Source: JBFHIZ01 sp041596215
GTDB taxonomy: Bacteria; Bacillota; Clostridia; Lachnospirales; Lachnospiraceae
Assembly (NCBI GenBank): GCA_041596215.1
Contig: JBFHIZ010000030.1
Span: 1-25,937, forward strand
DNA length: 25,937 nucleotides
Direction of reading: 5' to 3'
Each line of letters starts with the position of its first letter. Within the stretch, counting starts at the first letter, position 1. Positions 16,640 through 24,063 of this stretch are shown one piece after another. The notes beneath the pieces are model-generated. The model did not search any database. It had not been told where the DNA came from and worked only from the letters and a program-made list of their open reading frames with translations. A program made the position numbers and the translations under genes.

Positions 16640-17831
16640 AATATTTCCTCACAAAATCTTCCACTTTTTTCGCTTGTGCATCTCCTGATTTATAAGCTTT
16701 CACAAAATCTTTCGCTTGTTTACCAAAAGAATCTCGTTCCAACGATGTTTTCGAAGCAATTAATTGAAGCATTTTTGCAATTCCCTTGTCAGATTCTTCC
16801 TCTATGATATAACTATATTGTTTATATTCTTCTGGCATACCTGGAAGTGCAGTCGTCAAAATTGGGGTTCCAGAAACCATATACTCTAAATTTTTCGAAG
16901 GAAATGAATATTTTACAAACTGTTCTTTGGATGGTCTTGGATTAATAAGCAACGAAGCTTTTTTCTCCTCCATTACAATTTCTTTATTTGATTTTACTCC
17001 CTGATAACAAATCTGTGGATGGAGCTTTTCCAAACGTAGAATTTCTTCTTTATAGGATCCTTCCCCATATAAATCCAACCTGGCATTTGGTAATTCTGCA
17101 AGCAAAAACCCCCTTACTAAATCTGCAACCCCATATCTTTCATCTAAAATCCCCGCATATAAGCATACAAACTCTTTATATTTCAAAATACTTTCCTTAT
17201 TATCTAGTTCTGTATCCACTTCTTTTGGAACATGTCCTTCCATTACAATATACGGTTTTTTTCTTGTTTTATTTATTACCTCATTCATTTGCTCCGTTAA
17301 TAGAATATATGCATTACATAATTTGATGTTTTTATTTGCAAGTTTTGCATGCGCTTTGCTTATGACAAACAAATAATCCGGTATATCCGTTACAATACCG
17401 ATTATTGGAATTCTTTTAATTTTTGCAGCAAAAATTGCTCCGAAAACAATCGAAACATCTAAAATGTCTACGATAAGAACACTGTCTTTCTTTGAAAAAG
17501 GAAGCACATGAAAAAAACCACCAAAAAGATCTCCCATACGTTTCCATATTGAAGAGTTTTTTGTTGCTAAAAAATGATAAGCAATTCCATTTTCATATTT
17601 CTTTTCTTTTGGTATTCTTCTTAAGTCGCAGTTTTCCTTCGTAATTGGTAATGCAGAAAGCACGTTAACTTCTAAATCTTCCCGATTAGAAAGACCAGAT
17701 ACAAAAATTCGATGATATCTTTGTATCTGCTGCGGTACGCCTTGATAATTTCCTTGAAATAAAGCCTCTAATTTTTCTTCTGTACACATATTCGATACAT
17801 AAATAATATTTTTATTCTTCATTTGCATCAT
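16632..17831 (-). CDS. Glycosyltransferase family 4-like (GT-B fold)
   Basis: About 399 residues. The first strand is K-N-I-I-Y-V-S-N. The C-terminal domain has Y-A-G-I-L-D-E-R-Y-G (from about 225) and S-F-P-S-K-N-L-E-Y-M-V-S-G (309-321), the acidic nucleotide-sugar loop of GT4 enzymes. The open frame runs back to 17942, but that region lies inside the preceding gene and encodes a poor N-terminus. Clustered ATGs at 17831, 17828 and 17822 follow AGGATTGGAA, and I chose the first by spacing. It then overlaps the upstream GT4 by 20 bases. It probably adds one sugar at the cytoplasmic face. Sugar specificity is unknown. Confidence 0.88.
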   Translation of the reverse strand: MMQMKNKNIIYVSNMCTEEKLEALFQGNYQGVPQQIQRYHRIFVSGLSNREDLEVNVLSALPITKENCDLRRIPKEKKYENGIAYHFLATKNSSIWKRMGDLFGGFFHVLPFSKKDSVLIVDILDVSIVFGAIFAAKIKRIPIIGIVTDIPDYLFVISKAHAKLANKNIKLCNAYILLTEQMNEVINKTRKKPYIVMEGHVPKEVDTELDNKESILKYKEFVCLYAGILDERYGVADLVRGFLLAELPNARLDLYGEGSYKEEILRLEKLHPQICYQGVKSNKEIVMEEKKASLLINPRPSKEQFVKYSFPSKNLEYMVSGTPILTTALPGMPEEYKQYSYIIEEESDKGIAKMLQLIASKTSLERDSFGKQAKDFVKAYKSGDAQAKKVEDFVRKYYA

Positions 17832-19113
17832 TTCCAATCCTATGGTAAATTTCAAGTAATGTTTGAAAATTCTCTTCACGATTATATAATTGCAGTGCCT
17901 TTTTGTTTGCATTTTTGCCCATTTGCACTGCCATTTCGTCATATTTAAATATTTCCTCCAATGCGTTTACAAAGGCATCCACATTTGCTGATTCCACAAG
18001 AAGTCCTTCTTCCCCATTTGTAATCATATCGGGTACTCCACCCACCTTTGAACTAATTACAGGCATACCAAGTAGCATTGCCTCCCCCACGGAATTAGGC
18101 GAGTTTTCGATCACGGAAGGACACACGAATACATGACTCTTTAAATATCGGTCACACATTTTTTCTGCCTGCAAAGAACCTGTAAAAATCACATGGTTTT
18201 CTAAATGATTAACTCGAATCAACGACTCTAAATATTTTCCATAAGATGATATTTTAAGTCGATCCTTCCATGTTTTTTGAGAAAATATTGGGTTTCCAGC
18301 AACATAAAGTTTGACATCCGGGTATTTCTTGATGATTTCTGGTAATGCTTCAAATATAAAATGCAATCCTTTTAATGGATAGTCTCCCTGGCTTACCAAA
18401 ATAGAATGACTCTCAATCCGGGAAATATCCCAACGTTTCTCATAAAAAACATCCCGCAGCGTTTCATTTAATGTATCATAACATCTATTTGGATTTATTT
18501 TTAAAGTTTCTTCAAAATCAAACTTTGTTCTCCCCACCACATGTATCGCCTGTTTTAACGCTTCTTCCTCAAATTTAGCACGCTTTTGAAATTTTCTTTT
18601 TGCATTCTTAATATTATCTTGTTTCAAAATATCACGCAATGTATATCGGTTTACTATATGTTTTGGCAAATTTGCTTCATATCGTTCTGCGCATACGGCA
18701 AGTACCCCTTGCATTCCAATAATCACACGTTTCTTATTTTCAATTACGCGCATCATAGCAAGCGTATGCGCAAATTCTGTTCCGAATACATGAACCACTT
18801 CTGGTTTGTATTCATTTAGAACCTCTTTTAAGTAGGTTTCCGTTCTCTCATCATATGTAGCCTCATTTTTTGTATGCTTTGGAAATCCAAAATAACGCAA
18901 CCCTCTATTCCATTCTTCCCTTTGAATATATCCTTCTATCATTTGCTCATCAAATGAAGTGGGAAAACAGACTGCCAATTCCAACTCTTCGCTTTTACTT
19001 CTTAACAAATCCTCCGATAACCCAGTCAACCATCCACCTGCATTTGAATAAGGCCGATTTAAATATTCACCTATCACTGGCAGCATTACATTACATAACC
19101 ATAATACACGCAT
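17812..19113 (-). CDS. Glycosyltransferase family 4
   Basis: A 433-residue GT-B enzyme. The N-terminal domain has the Gly-rich acceptor loop A-G-G-W (25-28). The C-terminal domain has S-Q-G-D-Y-P-L-K-G-L (241-250) and the E-x7-E motif E336-N-S-P-N-S-V-G-E344 followed by M-L-L-G-M-P-V-I. This is a canonical retaining GT4. It is separated from the upstream epsG-type gene by 26 bases and has only a weak GAGAGAG ribosome site, so translation may depend on coupling. It overlaps the next GT4 by about 20 bases. It likely acts on the undecaprenyl-linked intermediate in the cytoplasm. Donor is unknown. Confidence 0.93.
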   Translation of the reverse strand: MRVLWLCNVMLPVIGEYLNRPYSNAGGWLTGLSEDLLRSKSEELELAVCFPTSFDEQMIEGYIQREEWNRGLRYFGFPKHTKNEATYDERTETYLKEVLNEYKPEVVHVFGTEFAHTLAMMRVIENKKRVIIGMQGVLAVCAERYEANLPKHIVNRYTLRDILKQDNIKNAKRKFQKRAKFEEEALKQAIHVVGRTKFDFEETLKINPNRCYDTLNETLRDVFYEKRWDISRIESHSILVSQGDYPLKGLHFIFEALPEIIKKYPDVKLYVAGNPIFSQKTWKDRLKISSYGKYLESLIRVNHLENHVIFTGSLQAEKMCDRYLKSHVFVCPSVIENSPNSVGEAMLLGMPVISSKVGGVPDMITNGEEGLLVESANVDAFVNALEEIFKYDEMAVQMGKNANKKALQLYNREENFQTLLEIYHRIGNDANEE

Positions 19114-19139
19114 GAAGTCTCTCTCTTTCTTCTTAATCC

Positions 19140-20225
19140 TTAATCAAAAATCCACGTACGATAAGGTAGCAATCGAACATCTATATCATAACAACTTTGT
19201 AAAAAGAACGCAAAATATAATGCATATGCAAGTCCAATTGCAATGCTGAATAAGATTTTTTGCTTCTTATTTGTAATTCTTTTTAAAATTCCAGGGAGTA
19301 AAAAGATGTTCGAAATATGCATATAATATCCAATTCTTGATACTTCTGGAATAAAAGAACAAAATACATATAAAATCCATGCAAAAAGATTTAAATGAAA
19401 ATAAAAAGTAAGTGCCTTATTACCCTTTACAATCTTTTTATAATATAAGCAAGAAAATATAAGAATTGCCGTACATTTCGCAATATTTACAAGGGATGTT
19501 TCTCCTGTATCGAATGCACTTCCTTCATAATATGGATAAAACAAAAAGATAATTTCCCGATAAAAATTTTGAAATAATAAAAAGCTTCCACATATTGCAA
19601 GTAATATCCCCATATGCCAACGTTTCCATTCTCTCGTTGCTAAATAATAAACGGGAAATAAAATCCATACAGACATATGAAATAGTGATGTCGCTGCCAA
19701 AATCAATATAACTTTGCCCCATTCTTTACGAATCGCATATTTTGCAGCATATAATCCAATGGCAAGCGCAAAATAGTATCTAACAGATGCCATTGTCGAA
19801 AAATAATAACCACCTGTCATGAGTAAAAAGAAAGAAAAAGCGACCCATGAACTTTGATCATAGATTGCTTTTACTAAAAACCCAATTGTTACTATGCCAA
19901 AAAACCCAAAAATAACTAAATAATTATCCGTGCCAAACAAAAAGTGCATTCCTCGCACAACCATATTAAATCCGACTTCTGTCGAAACATGCCTACCAGA
20001 CTCTATAAAAAAAAAGATTTGCTTGTAACCCCAGTAATCATTTCCAACTGCGATTCTACAAATAGAAACAGAAACAAGAAGTACAAAAATAGCACCAAAT
20101 AAGATCTGATTCTTTGCATATTGCTTCGTATGAATCCCATTACTTATTTGGTTTGATTTGCTTGTATCTGAAATTCCAAGTGCAAAACAAACCACAAGAA
20201 AAGTTAGTATAATATAGATTGTCAT
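19140..20225 (-). CDS. epsG: EpsG-family (Wzy-type) polysaccharide polymerase
   Basis: A 361-residue membrane protein with about nine or ten hydrophobic segments. It carries the family landmark G-N-D-Y-W-G-Y (61-67) in the first outer loop, a Y-F-S-T-M-A-S-V-R-Y-Y-F-A-L-A-I segment, and F-H-M-S central in a later helix. All are typical of EpsG proteins, which act like Wzy to join lipid-linked repeat units outside the membrane. It lies directly after the chain-length gene (13-base gap), as polymerase and regulator often do. AAAGGTGG serves as ribosome site. The length fits the family. An O-antigen ligase is the main alternative and is less likely. Confidence 0.88.
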   Translation of the reverse strand: MTIYIILTFLVVCFALGISDTSKSNQISNGIHTKQYAKNQILFGAIFVLLVSVSICRIAVGNDYWGYKQIFFFIESGRHVSTEVGFNMVVRGMHFLFGTDNYLVIFGFFGIVTIGFLVKAIYDQSSWVAFSFFLLMTGGYYFSTMASVRYYFALAIGLYAAKYAIRKEWGKVILILAATSLFHMSVWILFPVYYLATREWKRWHMGILLAICGSFLLFQNFYREIIFLFYPYYEGSAFDTGETSLVNIAKCTAILIFSCLYYKKIVKGNKALTFYFHLNLFAWILYVFCSFIPEVSRIGYYMHISNIFLLPGILKRITNKKQKILFSIAIGLAYALYFAFFLQSCYDIDVRLLPYRTWIFD

Positions 20226-20238
20226 TCCATTTCCACCT

Positions 20239-21240
20239 TTATTTCATCTGTTTTTTTATCCACTGAGATCCTGGAAAATAGTACATTTTCTGAAGTTTTT
20301 CATACTGGTCATATAGTATGGCTCCCACTACGATCCCCTCTTTTTTATCCAATATTTCTAGTGTCGCTTCAAGTAATTTACTATTATGTACTTTTGAAGA
20401 AATTACTAAGATATACCGTTCCTTCTTTTTAATCTGTTCCATTGCAGCTTCATCCCAAAAAGGATTGTTGATAAGTAAATTTGTTTCTGTTTTTCTGTCA
20501 ATTTCATCTTGCTTTGGAATTCTATCCTTATCTAATCTAATGTAAGTATATTTTTCTCCCTCAACACTTCCTTTTATATTTTTAATAACTGGAATCTGAT
20601 ATCTTTTTTCAAAAATGGTCGGAAGATAAATTTTATCATCCCAGATATTATATAGAGCCACACCAAAACCAGCAATCAAAAATCCCACAACCATGCCTAG
20701 TATCGTTGCATTCCACAAACGAATGTCTGGATCTTGCAGCGAAGCGGTTTCTGGTACTCTTATTGGATCAATGGCAACAAATTCTTTTTTTGTCTCAGCA
20801 AAAGCAGACAGAGATTGAAGCAATGCCTGATTCAGTTCTTCTACCATTTCTTTATCATATCCTTCCACTGTTGTTGTTAAAATTCTAGTATCCGACAAAA
20901 GTGTGGCAGAGATATTTTGTTTCAACTGGTCTTTTGATATGTTATATATTTTTACAAGCGGATCTATGATTTCATCTGCATATATCAGACTTTCCCAAGT
21001 TGTTTGATTAAAATATGTATATTCTTCTCCCAACTCATTTTTTGCATAATCAAGATAAGTATCTGACACCATTTCATATTTTTGCATTGGCGCAAATGCA
21101 ATATTTTTAAGATAATAACCTCCGCCTATTAAAATCCCCCCAACAATCGTCACAAAAATGACCACCCATATTTTTCGAAAAAATAGAAGGATAAACAAAT
21201 GCAAGTCAAATGGTTCTTTTCCATATTCTCTATTTAACAT
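20239..21240 (-). CDS. Wzz/CapA-type chain-length determinant with a P-loop-less kinase-like tail
   Basis: A 333-residue protein from the ATG at 21240, chosen for its AAAGGAG site five bases upstream (an upstream in-frame start at 21282 overlaps the preceding gene). The N-terminal basic stretch and TM1 (about 24-42) are followed by an outer loop, then TM2 (about 177-197) preceded by Pro-containing sequence, the Wzz layout. After TM2, D-D-K-I-Y-L-P-T and the R-Y-Q-I-P-V-I segment match the link that joins TM2 to the kinase in Wzc-type proteins. The remaining 110 residues look like the end of a BY-kinase: L-L-I-N-N-P-F-W at the Walker B place and G-I-V-V-G-A-I-L-Y near the end. There is no Walker A motif. 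It probably controls polymer length with EpsG. No separate BY-kinase gene is in the window. Confidence 0.86.
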   Translation of the reverse strand: MLNREYGKEPFDLHLFILLFFRKIWVVIFVTIVGGILIGGGYYLKNIAFAPMQKYEMVSDTYLDYAKNELGEEYTYFNQTTWESLIYADEIIDPLVKIYNISKDQLKQNISATLLSDTRILTTTVEGYDKEMVEELNQALLQSLSAFAETKKEFVAIDPIRVPETASLQDPDIRLWNATILGMVVGFLIAGFGVALYNIWDDKIYLPTIFEKRYQIPVIKNIKGSVEGEKYTYIRLDKDRIPKQDEIDRKTETNLLINNPFWDEAAMEQIKKKERYILVISSKVHNSKLLEATLEILDKKEGIVVGAILYDQYEKLQKMYYFPGSQWIKKQMK

Positions 21241-21250
21241 ATTTACTCCT

Positions 21251-22636
21251 TTATAAGGTATTTCTAAATATAAAATAACCAATCATACTAACTAAAATAA
21301 CCAAAATATTACAAATTACTCGCAAGGGCATTGCCCAATGTGCATTTTCCCATGTTTCTAACGCTAATTTTTGATTGCATTTCGGATGATTCCCTATTAC
21401 CAAAAGACCCATTGCCAATAAAATTACAGCTTGTGAAATGCTAAAGAAGTAATTTAAATTTGGAAATAATCTTGTAATACTTTCCGAAAAAGATACCCCT
21501 TTGGGTATTTGTGTATGAAATAAATATCCAATCCATGAAGTATTGATATAATATGGATTGTAAAACAAACTTTCGATTCGTAAAAATTGATAATACATAG
21601 CACCAATCAAAACCATCTCAATAAACAATTGCACATATATCGGTATTTTTTTATTTTGTATCATCAAAATATAAAGCAATGGTACCAAATATATTGGCCG
21701 ATAAAAGCTGTATCCAGATACCGCAAACATGATCAAAATCGGAGCGGTTGCATAATAAATAATATATTTCCCTTGCTCTTCCTTAATCTTTGTACAATAT
21801 GCCCAAATAGCTACTATACCAAGTAACAATACCAAAACCGATACTTCATAACCCGCAAGCATTATTTTGGCCTTTAACAAAAGAGTAATTTCTCCATCTG
21901 CAGCACCACTATTCATTGATTCCTGATAGTATGGAAAATTCAACAAAATCAGCTTTTGAAGAATAAACAAAGATACGCCAGCCATAATTTTCAAAAAAAT
22001 CTTCCCTATATTTTTTTCTAATAAACACACTATTACGATAAAAGAAAACAACATATATGGTTTCATCGCAAGGGAAATTGCAATACATATATAAAAAGAA
22101 ACGGATTTTTTCTTTAACAAATATAAAATCGCAAGCATAAAAAAGAAAATCGGTAGCACGTCATTTTGTCCCGCATATGCTACAGATGTCAAAACAAATA
22201 AAGAGGACCCTGATAAAAGCAGAACCTGTTTACGTTCCGTTTCATCCATCTCTAACGTTTGACATATTTTTTTCGTAATCCATCCGATACCAATTAAAAC
22301 AAATAGCAAAAACATTTTAGAATATGTCAACATCCAAATATTAGTGCTAATATTTATCTGCGCAATCTTTCCTAGCAACCAAATCGGGAAATTCCAAACT
22401 GTCCATGGCAAGTAGATCAACAAGTCATTTCCTACTATTGCATGTTCTATCCCTTGCAAATTCAATGCAGCATATTGATAATAATTTTTTATTCCCACAT
22501 CGAAAATACAGTCCCAAATATTTGTGGACCAGATTGTCAAACTGGTTAGGTCAATATAAAAAAAAGAAAGGAAAACACAAATAAAAATGATAAGATAACT
22601 TATATAGTACCTGTTCTTTATACTCTTCATAGTCAA
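21251..22636 (-). CDS. GT-C-like polytopic membrane protein, first gene of the main operon
   Basis: A 461-residue protein with about ten hydrophobic segments. The motif A-G-Q-N-D159-V-L-P-I at the start of a helix is shared with polyprenol-mannose-type GT-C transferases, and an aspartate-containing outer loop follows TM1 (I-W-D-C-I-F-D). A role in adding a sugar from a polyprenyl-phosphate donor on the outer face is inferred. The first start in the frame is TTG at 22636, with AGGAG spaced seven bases away. The ATG two codons later would have 13-base spacing, so TTG is favoured. It ends ten bases before the Wzz-type start. Its promoter is the minus-strand one at 22695-22723. Confidence 0.84.
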   Translation of the reverse strand: MTMKSIKNRYYISYLIIFICVFLSFFYIDLTSLTIWSTNIWDCIFDVGIKNYYQYAALNLQGIEHAIVGNDLLIYLPWTVWNFPIWLLGKIAQINISTNIWMLTYSKMFLLFVLIGIGWITKKICQTLEMDETERKQVLLLSGSSLFVLTSVAYAGQNDVLPIFFFMLAILYLLKKKSVSFYICIAISLAMKPYMLFSFIVIVCLLEKNIGKIFLKIMAGVSLFILQKLILLNFPYYQESMNSGAADGEITLLLKAKIMLAGYEVSVLVLLLGIVAIWAYCTKIKEEQGKYIIYYATAPILIMFAVSGYSFYRPIYLVPLLYILMIQNKKIPIYVQLFIEMVLIGAMYYQFLRIESLFYNPYYINTSWIGYLFHTQIPKGVSFSESITRLFPNLNYFFSISQAVILLAMGLLVIGNHPKCNQKLALETWENAHWAMPLRVICNILVILVSMIGYFIFRNTL

Positions 22637-22643
22637 ATAATCT

Positions 22644-22648
22644 CTCCT
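22644..22648 (-). promoter_or_regulatory. Ribosome binding site deciding a TTG start
   Basis: AGGAG on the minus strand lies seven bases before TTG at 22636 and 13 bases before the in-frame ATG at 22630. Ideal Shine-Dalgarno spacing supports TTG initiation for the operon's first gene, which would keep its translation modest. Confidence 0.55.
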
Positions 22649-22672
22649 ATTTTTTCAATTTTACCCTAGGGA

Positions 22673-22702
22673 TAGACAAATTAACATCTACTATAGTATA
22701 CT
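22673..22702 (+). promoter_or_regulatory. Promoter of the DUF212 gene
   Basis: Plus strand TAGACA (22673-22678), 18 bases, TATACT (22697-22702). Predicted start near 22709 leaves a leader of about 31 bases before the ATG at 22740. An eight-base palindrome CCCTAGGG (22664-22671) abuts its -35 and could be a protein site, though this is speculative. Confidence 0.6.
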
Positions 22703-22705
22703 ATA
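22692..22705. repeat. Palindrome shared by both -10 elements
   Basis: TATAGTATACTATA is a perfect 14-base palindrome containing the -10 hexamers of both divergent promoters. It makes the two promoters nearly symmetric around one centre and may also be an operator. Confidence 0.8.
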
Positions 22706-22723
22706 AACAACTTCTTTTTTCAA
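22695..22723 (-). promoter_or_regulatory. Promoter of the main polysaccharide operon
   Basis: Minus strand TTGAAA (22723-22718), 17 bases, TATACT (22700-22695). Predicted start near 22688 gives a leader of about 50 bases to the TTG at 22636. The -10 overlaps that of the oppositely directed promoter for the DUF212 gene. Confidence 0.7.
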
Positions 22724-22739
22724 AATGAAAGGCATAAAA

Positions 22740-23192
22740 ATGGATAACTTCGAACTCTTACTTACCAATAAAGTACTTGTTGCTTCTGTTACTGGATGGG
22801 CACTTGCACAAATTATAAAAACCATCCTTCATTTGATTCTGTCAAAGAAATTTGTTGCAGAGCGTTTAGTTGGGAGTGGAGGGATGCCAAGTTCCCATTC
22901 TGCAACGGTATGTGCACTTGCAACCGCTTCCTATATCGAATATGGAGCACAAAGTTTTCAATTTGCACTCGCTCTTATTTTCGCATTTATCGTTATGTAT
23001 GATGCCATGGGGGTCAGAAGAGAAGCTGGGAATCAGGCAAAAGTACTAAATGGACTTATGGATATGTTTTCGCATATGGAAGACAAATCCATTCGGTCAG
23101 AAGAAAAACTAAAAGAATTTATTGGACATTCTCCTATTCAAGTTTTTTGTGGTGCTATCCTCGGTATTGTTATTGCCATCTTTTTAGGCTAA
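22740..23192 (+). CDS. Divergent PAP2 family (DUF212) membrane protein
   Basis: A 150-residue protein with about four hydrophobic segments. Family landmarks: G-G-M-P-S-S-H53-S, M-Y-D88-A-M-G-V-R-R-E-A-G-N-Q, and G-H120-S-P-I-Q. These are the diagnostic pieces of the divergent PAP2 group (PF02681), which is related to lipid phosphatases but has no firmly assigned substrate as far as I know. I chose the ATG at 22740 because AAAGG lies seven bases before it; an in-frame ATG at 22725 would cover that site. It is the only complete plus-strand gene in the window. It converges on rfbD with a nine-base 3' overlap. A role in polyprenyl-phosphate recycling for the polymer pathway is possible but only inferred. 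Confidence 0.93.
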   Translation: MDNFELLLTNKVLVASVTGWALAQIIKTILHLILSKKFVAERLVGSGGMPSSHSATVCALATASYIEYGAQSFQFALALIFAFIVMYDAMGVRREAGNQAKVLNGLMDMFSHMEDKSIRSEEKLKEFIGHSPIQVFCGAILGIVIAIFLG

Positions 23193-24035
23193 TATATCTT
23201 CTTTTATATAAGTTATCAATGCATCTTCCCACTGTGGGAAAACATAACCCAATCTTTCTTTAAACGCCTTATTTTCTAATACAGAATACGCTGGTCTATG
23301 TGCTGGCGTTGGATATTCCTCGGTCGTGATCCCATTTACGATCGTTTCTTTTTGCGCTAATTTGAATATTTTTCTTGCAAAATCTGCCCAATTTGTCTCG
23401 CCTTCACAAGTCGCATGGTAAATTCCATATTTCTCCGTATCCACTAATTTATGAATCGCTTTTGCTAATTCTTTCGCACTCGTTGGGGAACCAAACTGAT
23501 CCTTTACTACCCCTATCTCGTTTTTCGTTTCTGCCAGGCGCAGCATTGTTTTTACAAAATTATTTCCTTCTCCATAAAGCCATGCCGTTCTTAAAATAAA
23601 AAATTTCGAATTCGTTTCCTGCACAAAGTTTTCTCCAGCTAACTTGGTTCGTCCATAGGCACCCATAGGATTTGCTTTATCTTCTTCTATATAAGGAATT
23701 CCTTTATCTCCTGAAAAAATATAATCCGTAGATACATGAATAAACTTTGCCTGCACAGCTTCCGCTGCCATACTTAAATTTTTAGCTCCAATTGCATTTA
23801 TTTGATAAGCCAATTCTTCTTGCTCCTCACAGCGGTCTACAGCCGTGTATGCCGCACAATTAATGATGGCATATGGCTGTTCCTTTTTCACAAAAGAAAG
23901 GACCTCGTCTTCCTTTGTAATATCCAATTCTTTCACATCCGTATTTACTAATTGAATTTCTTTTTCATTCAAGTATTCTTTATTAATCGCTCTTCCTAAT
24001 TGTCCATTGCACCCTGTTACTATTATTTTCTTCAT
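23184..24035 (-). CDS. rfbD: dTDP-4-dehydrorhamnose reductase (RmlD)
   Basis: A 283-residue SDR with T-G-C-N-G-Q-L-G (7-14), V-S-T-D-Y-I-F-S-G-D (101-110) and the catalytic Y127-G-R-T-K131, all matching RmlD. Known reaction: NAD(P)H reduction of dTDP-4-dehydro-L-rhamnose to dTDP-L-rhamnose, the last step of that pathway in the cytoplasm. The open frame extends 23 codons upstream, but the ATG at 24035 follows AGGAG by five bases and gives the family's usual length, so it is the start. It lies 28 bases after the SGNH-like gene and likely shares its transcript. RmlA, RmlB and RmlC are not in the window, so they must be encoded elsewhere if the pathway is complete. Confidence 0.94.
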   Translation of the reverse strand: MKKIIVTGCNGQLGRAINKEYLNEKEIQLVNTDVKELDITKEDEVLSFVKKEQPYAIINCAAYTAVDRCEEQEELAYQINAIGAKNLSMAAEAVQAKFIHVSTDYIFSGDKGIPYIEEDKANPMGAYGRTKLAGENFVQETNSKFFILRTAWLYGEGNNFVKTMLRLAETKNEIGVVKDQFGSPTSAKELAKAIHKLVDTEKYGIYHATCEGETNWADFARKIFKLAQKETIVNGITTEEYPTPAHRPAYSVLENKAFKERLGYVFPQWEDALITYIKEDILA

Positions 24036-24063
24036 AAATCTCCTATCCTGCTTTTTTATTCTT

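Noticed and set aside
16257..16688. 143-codon open frame on the plus strand
   Set aside because: Antisense shadow across the GT-C-like gene and the GT4 end, with no family resemblance and no ribosome site.
17832..17942. N-terminal extension of the GT4 at 16632-17831
   Set aside because: It overlaps the upstream GT4 in another frame, is rich in Lys/Cys/Trp with no ribosome site, and does not fit the start of a GT-B fold.
22664..22671. Palindrome CCCTAGGG next to the DUF212 -35
   Set aside because: An eight-base palindrome alone is not enough for an operator call, so it is only mentioned with the promoter.
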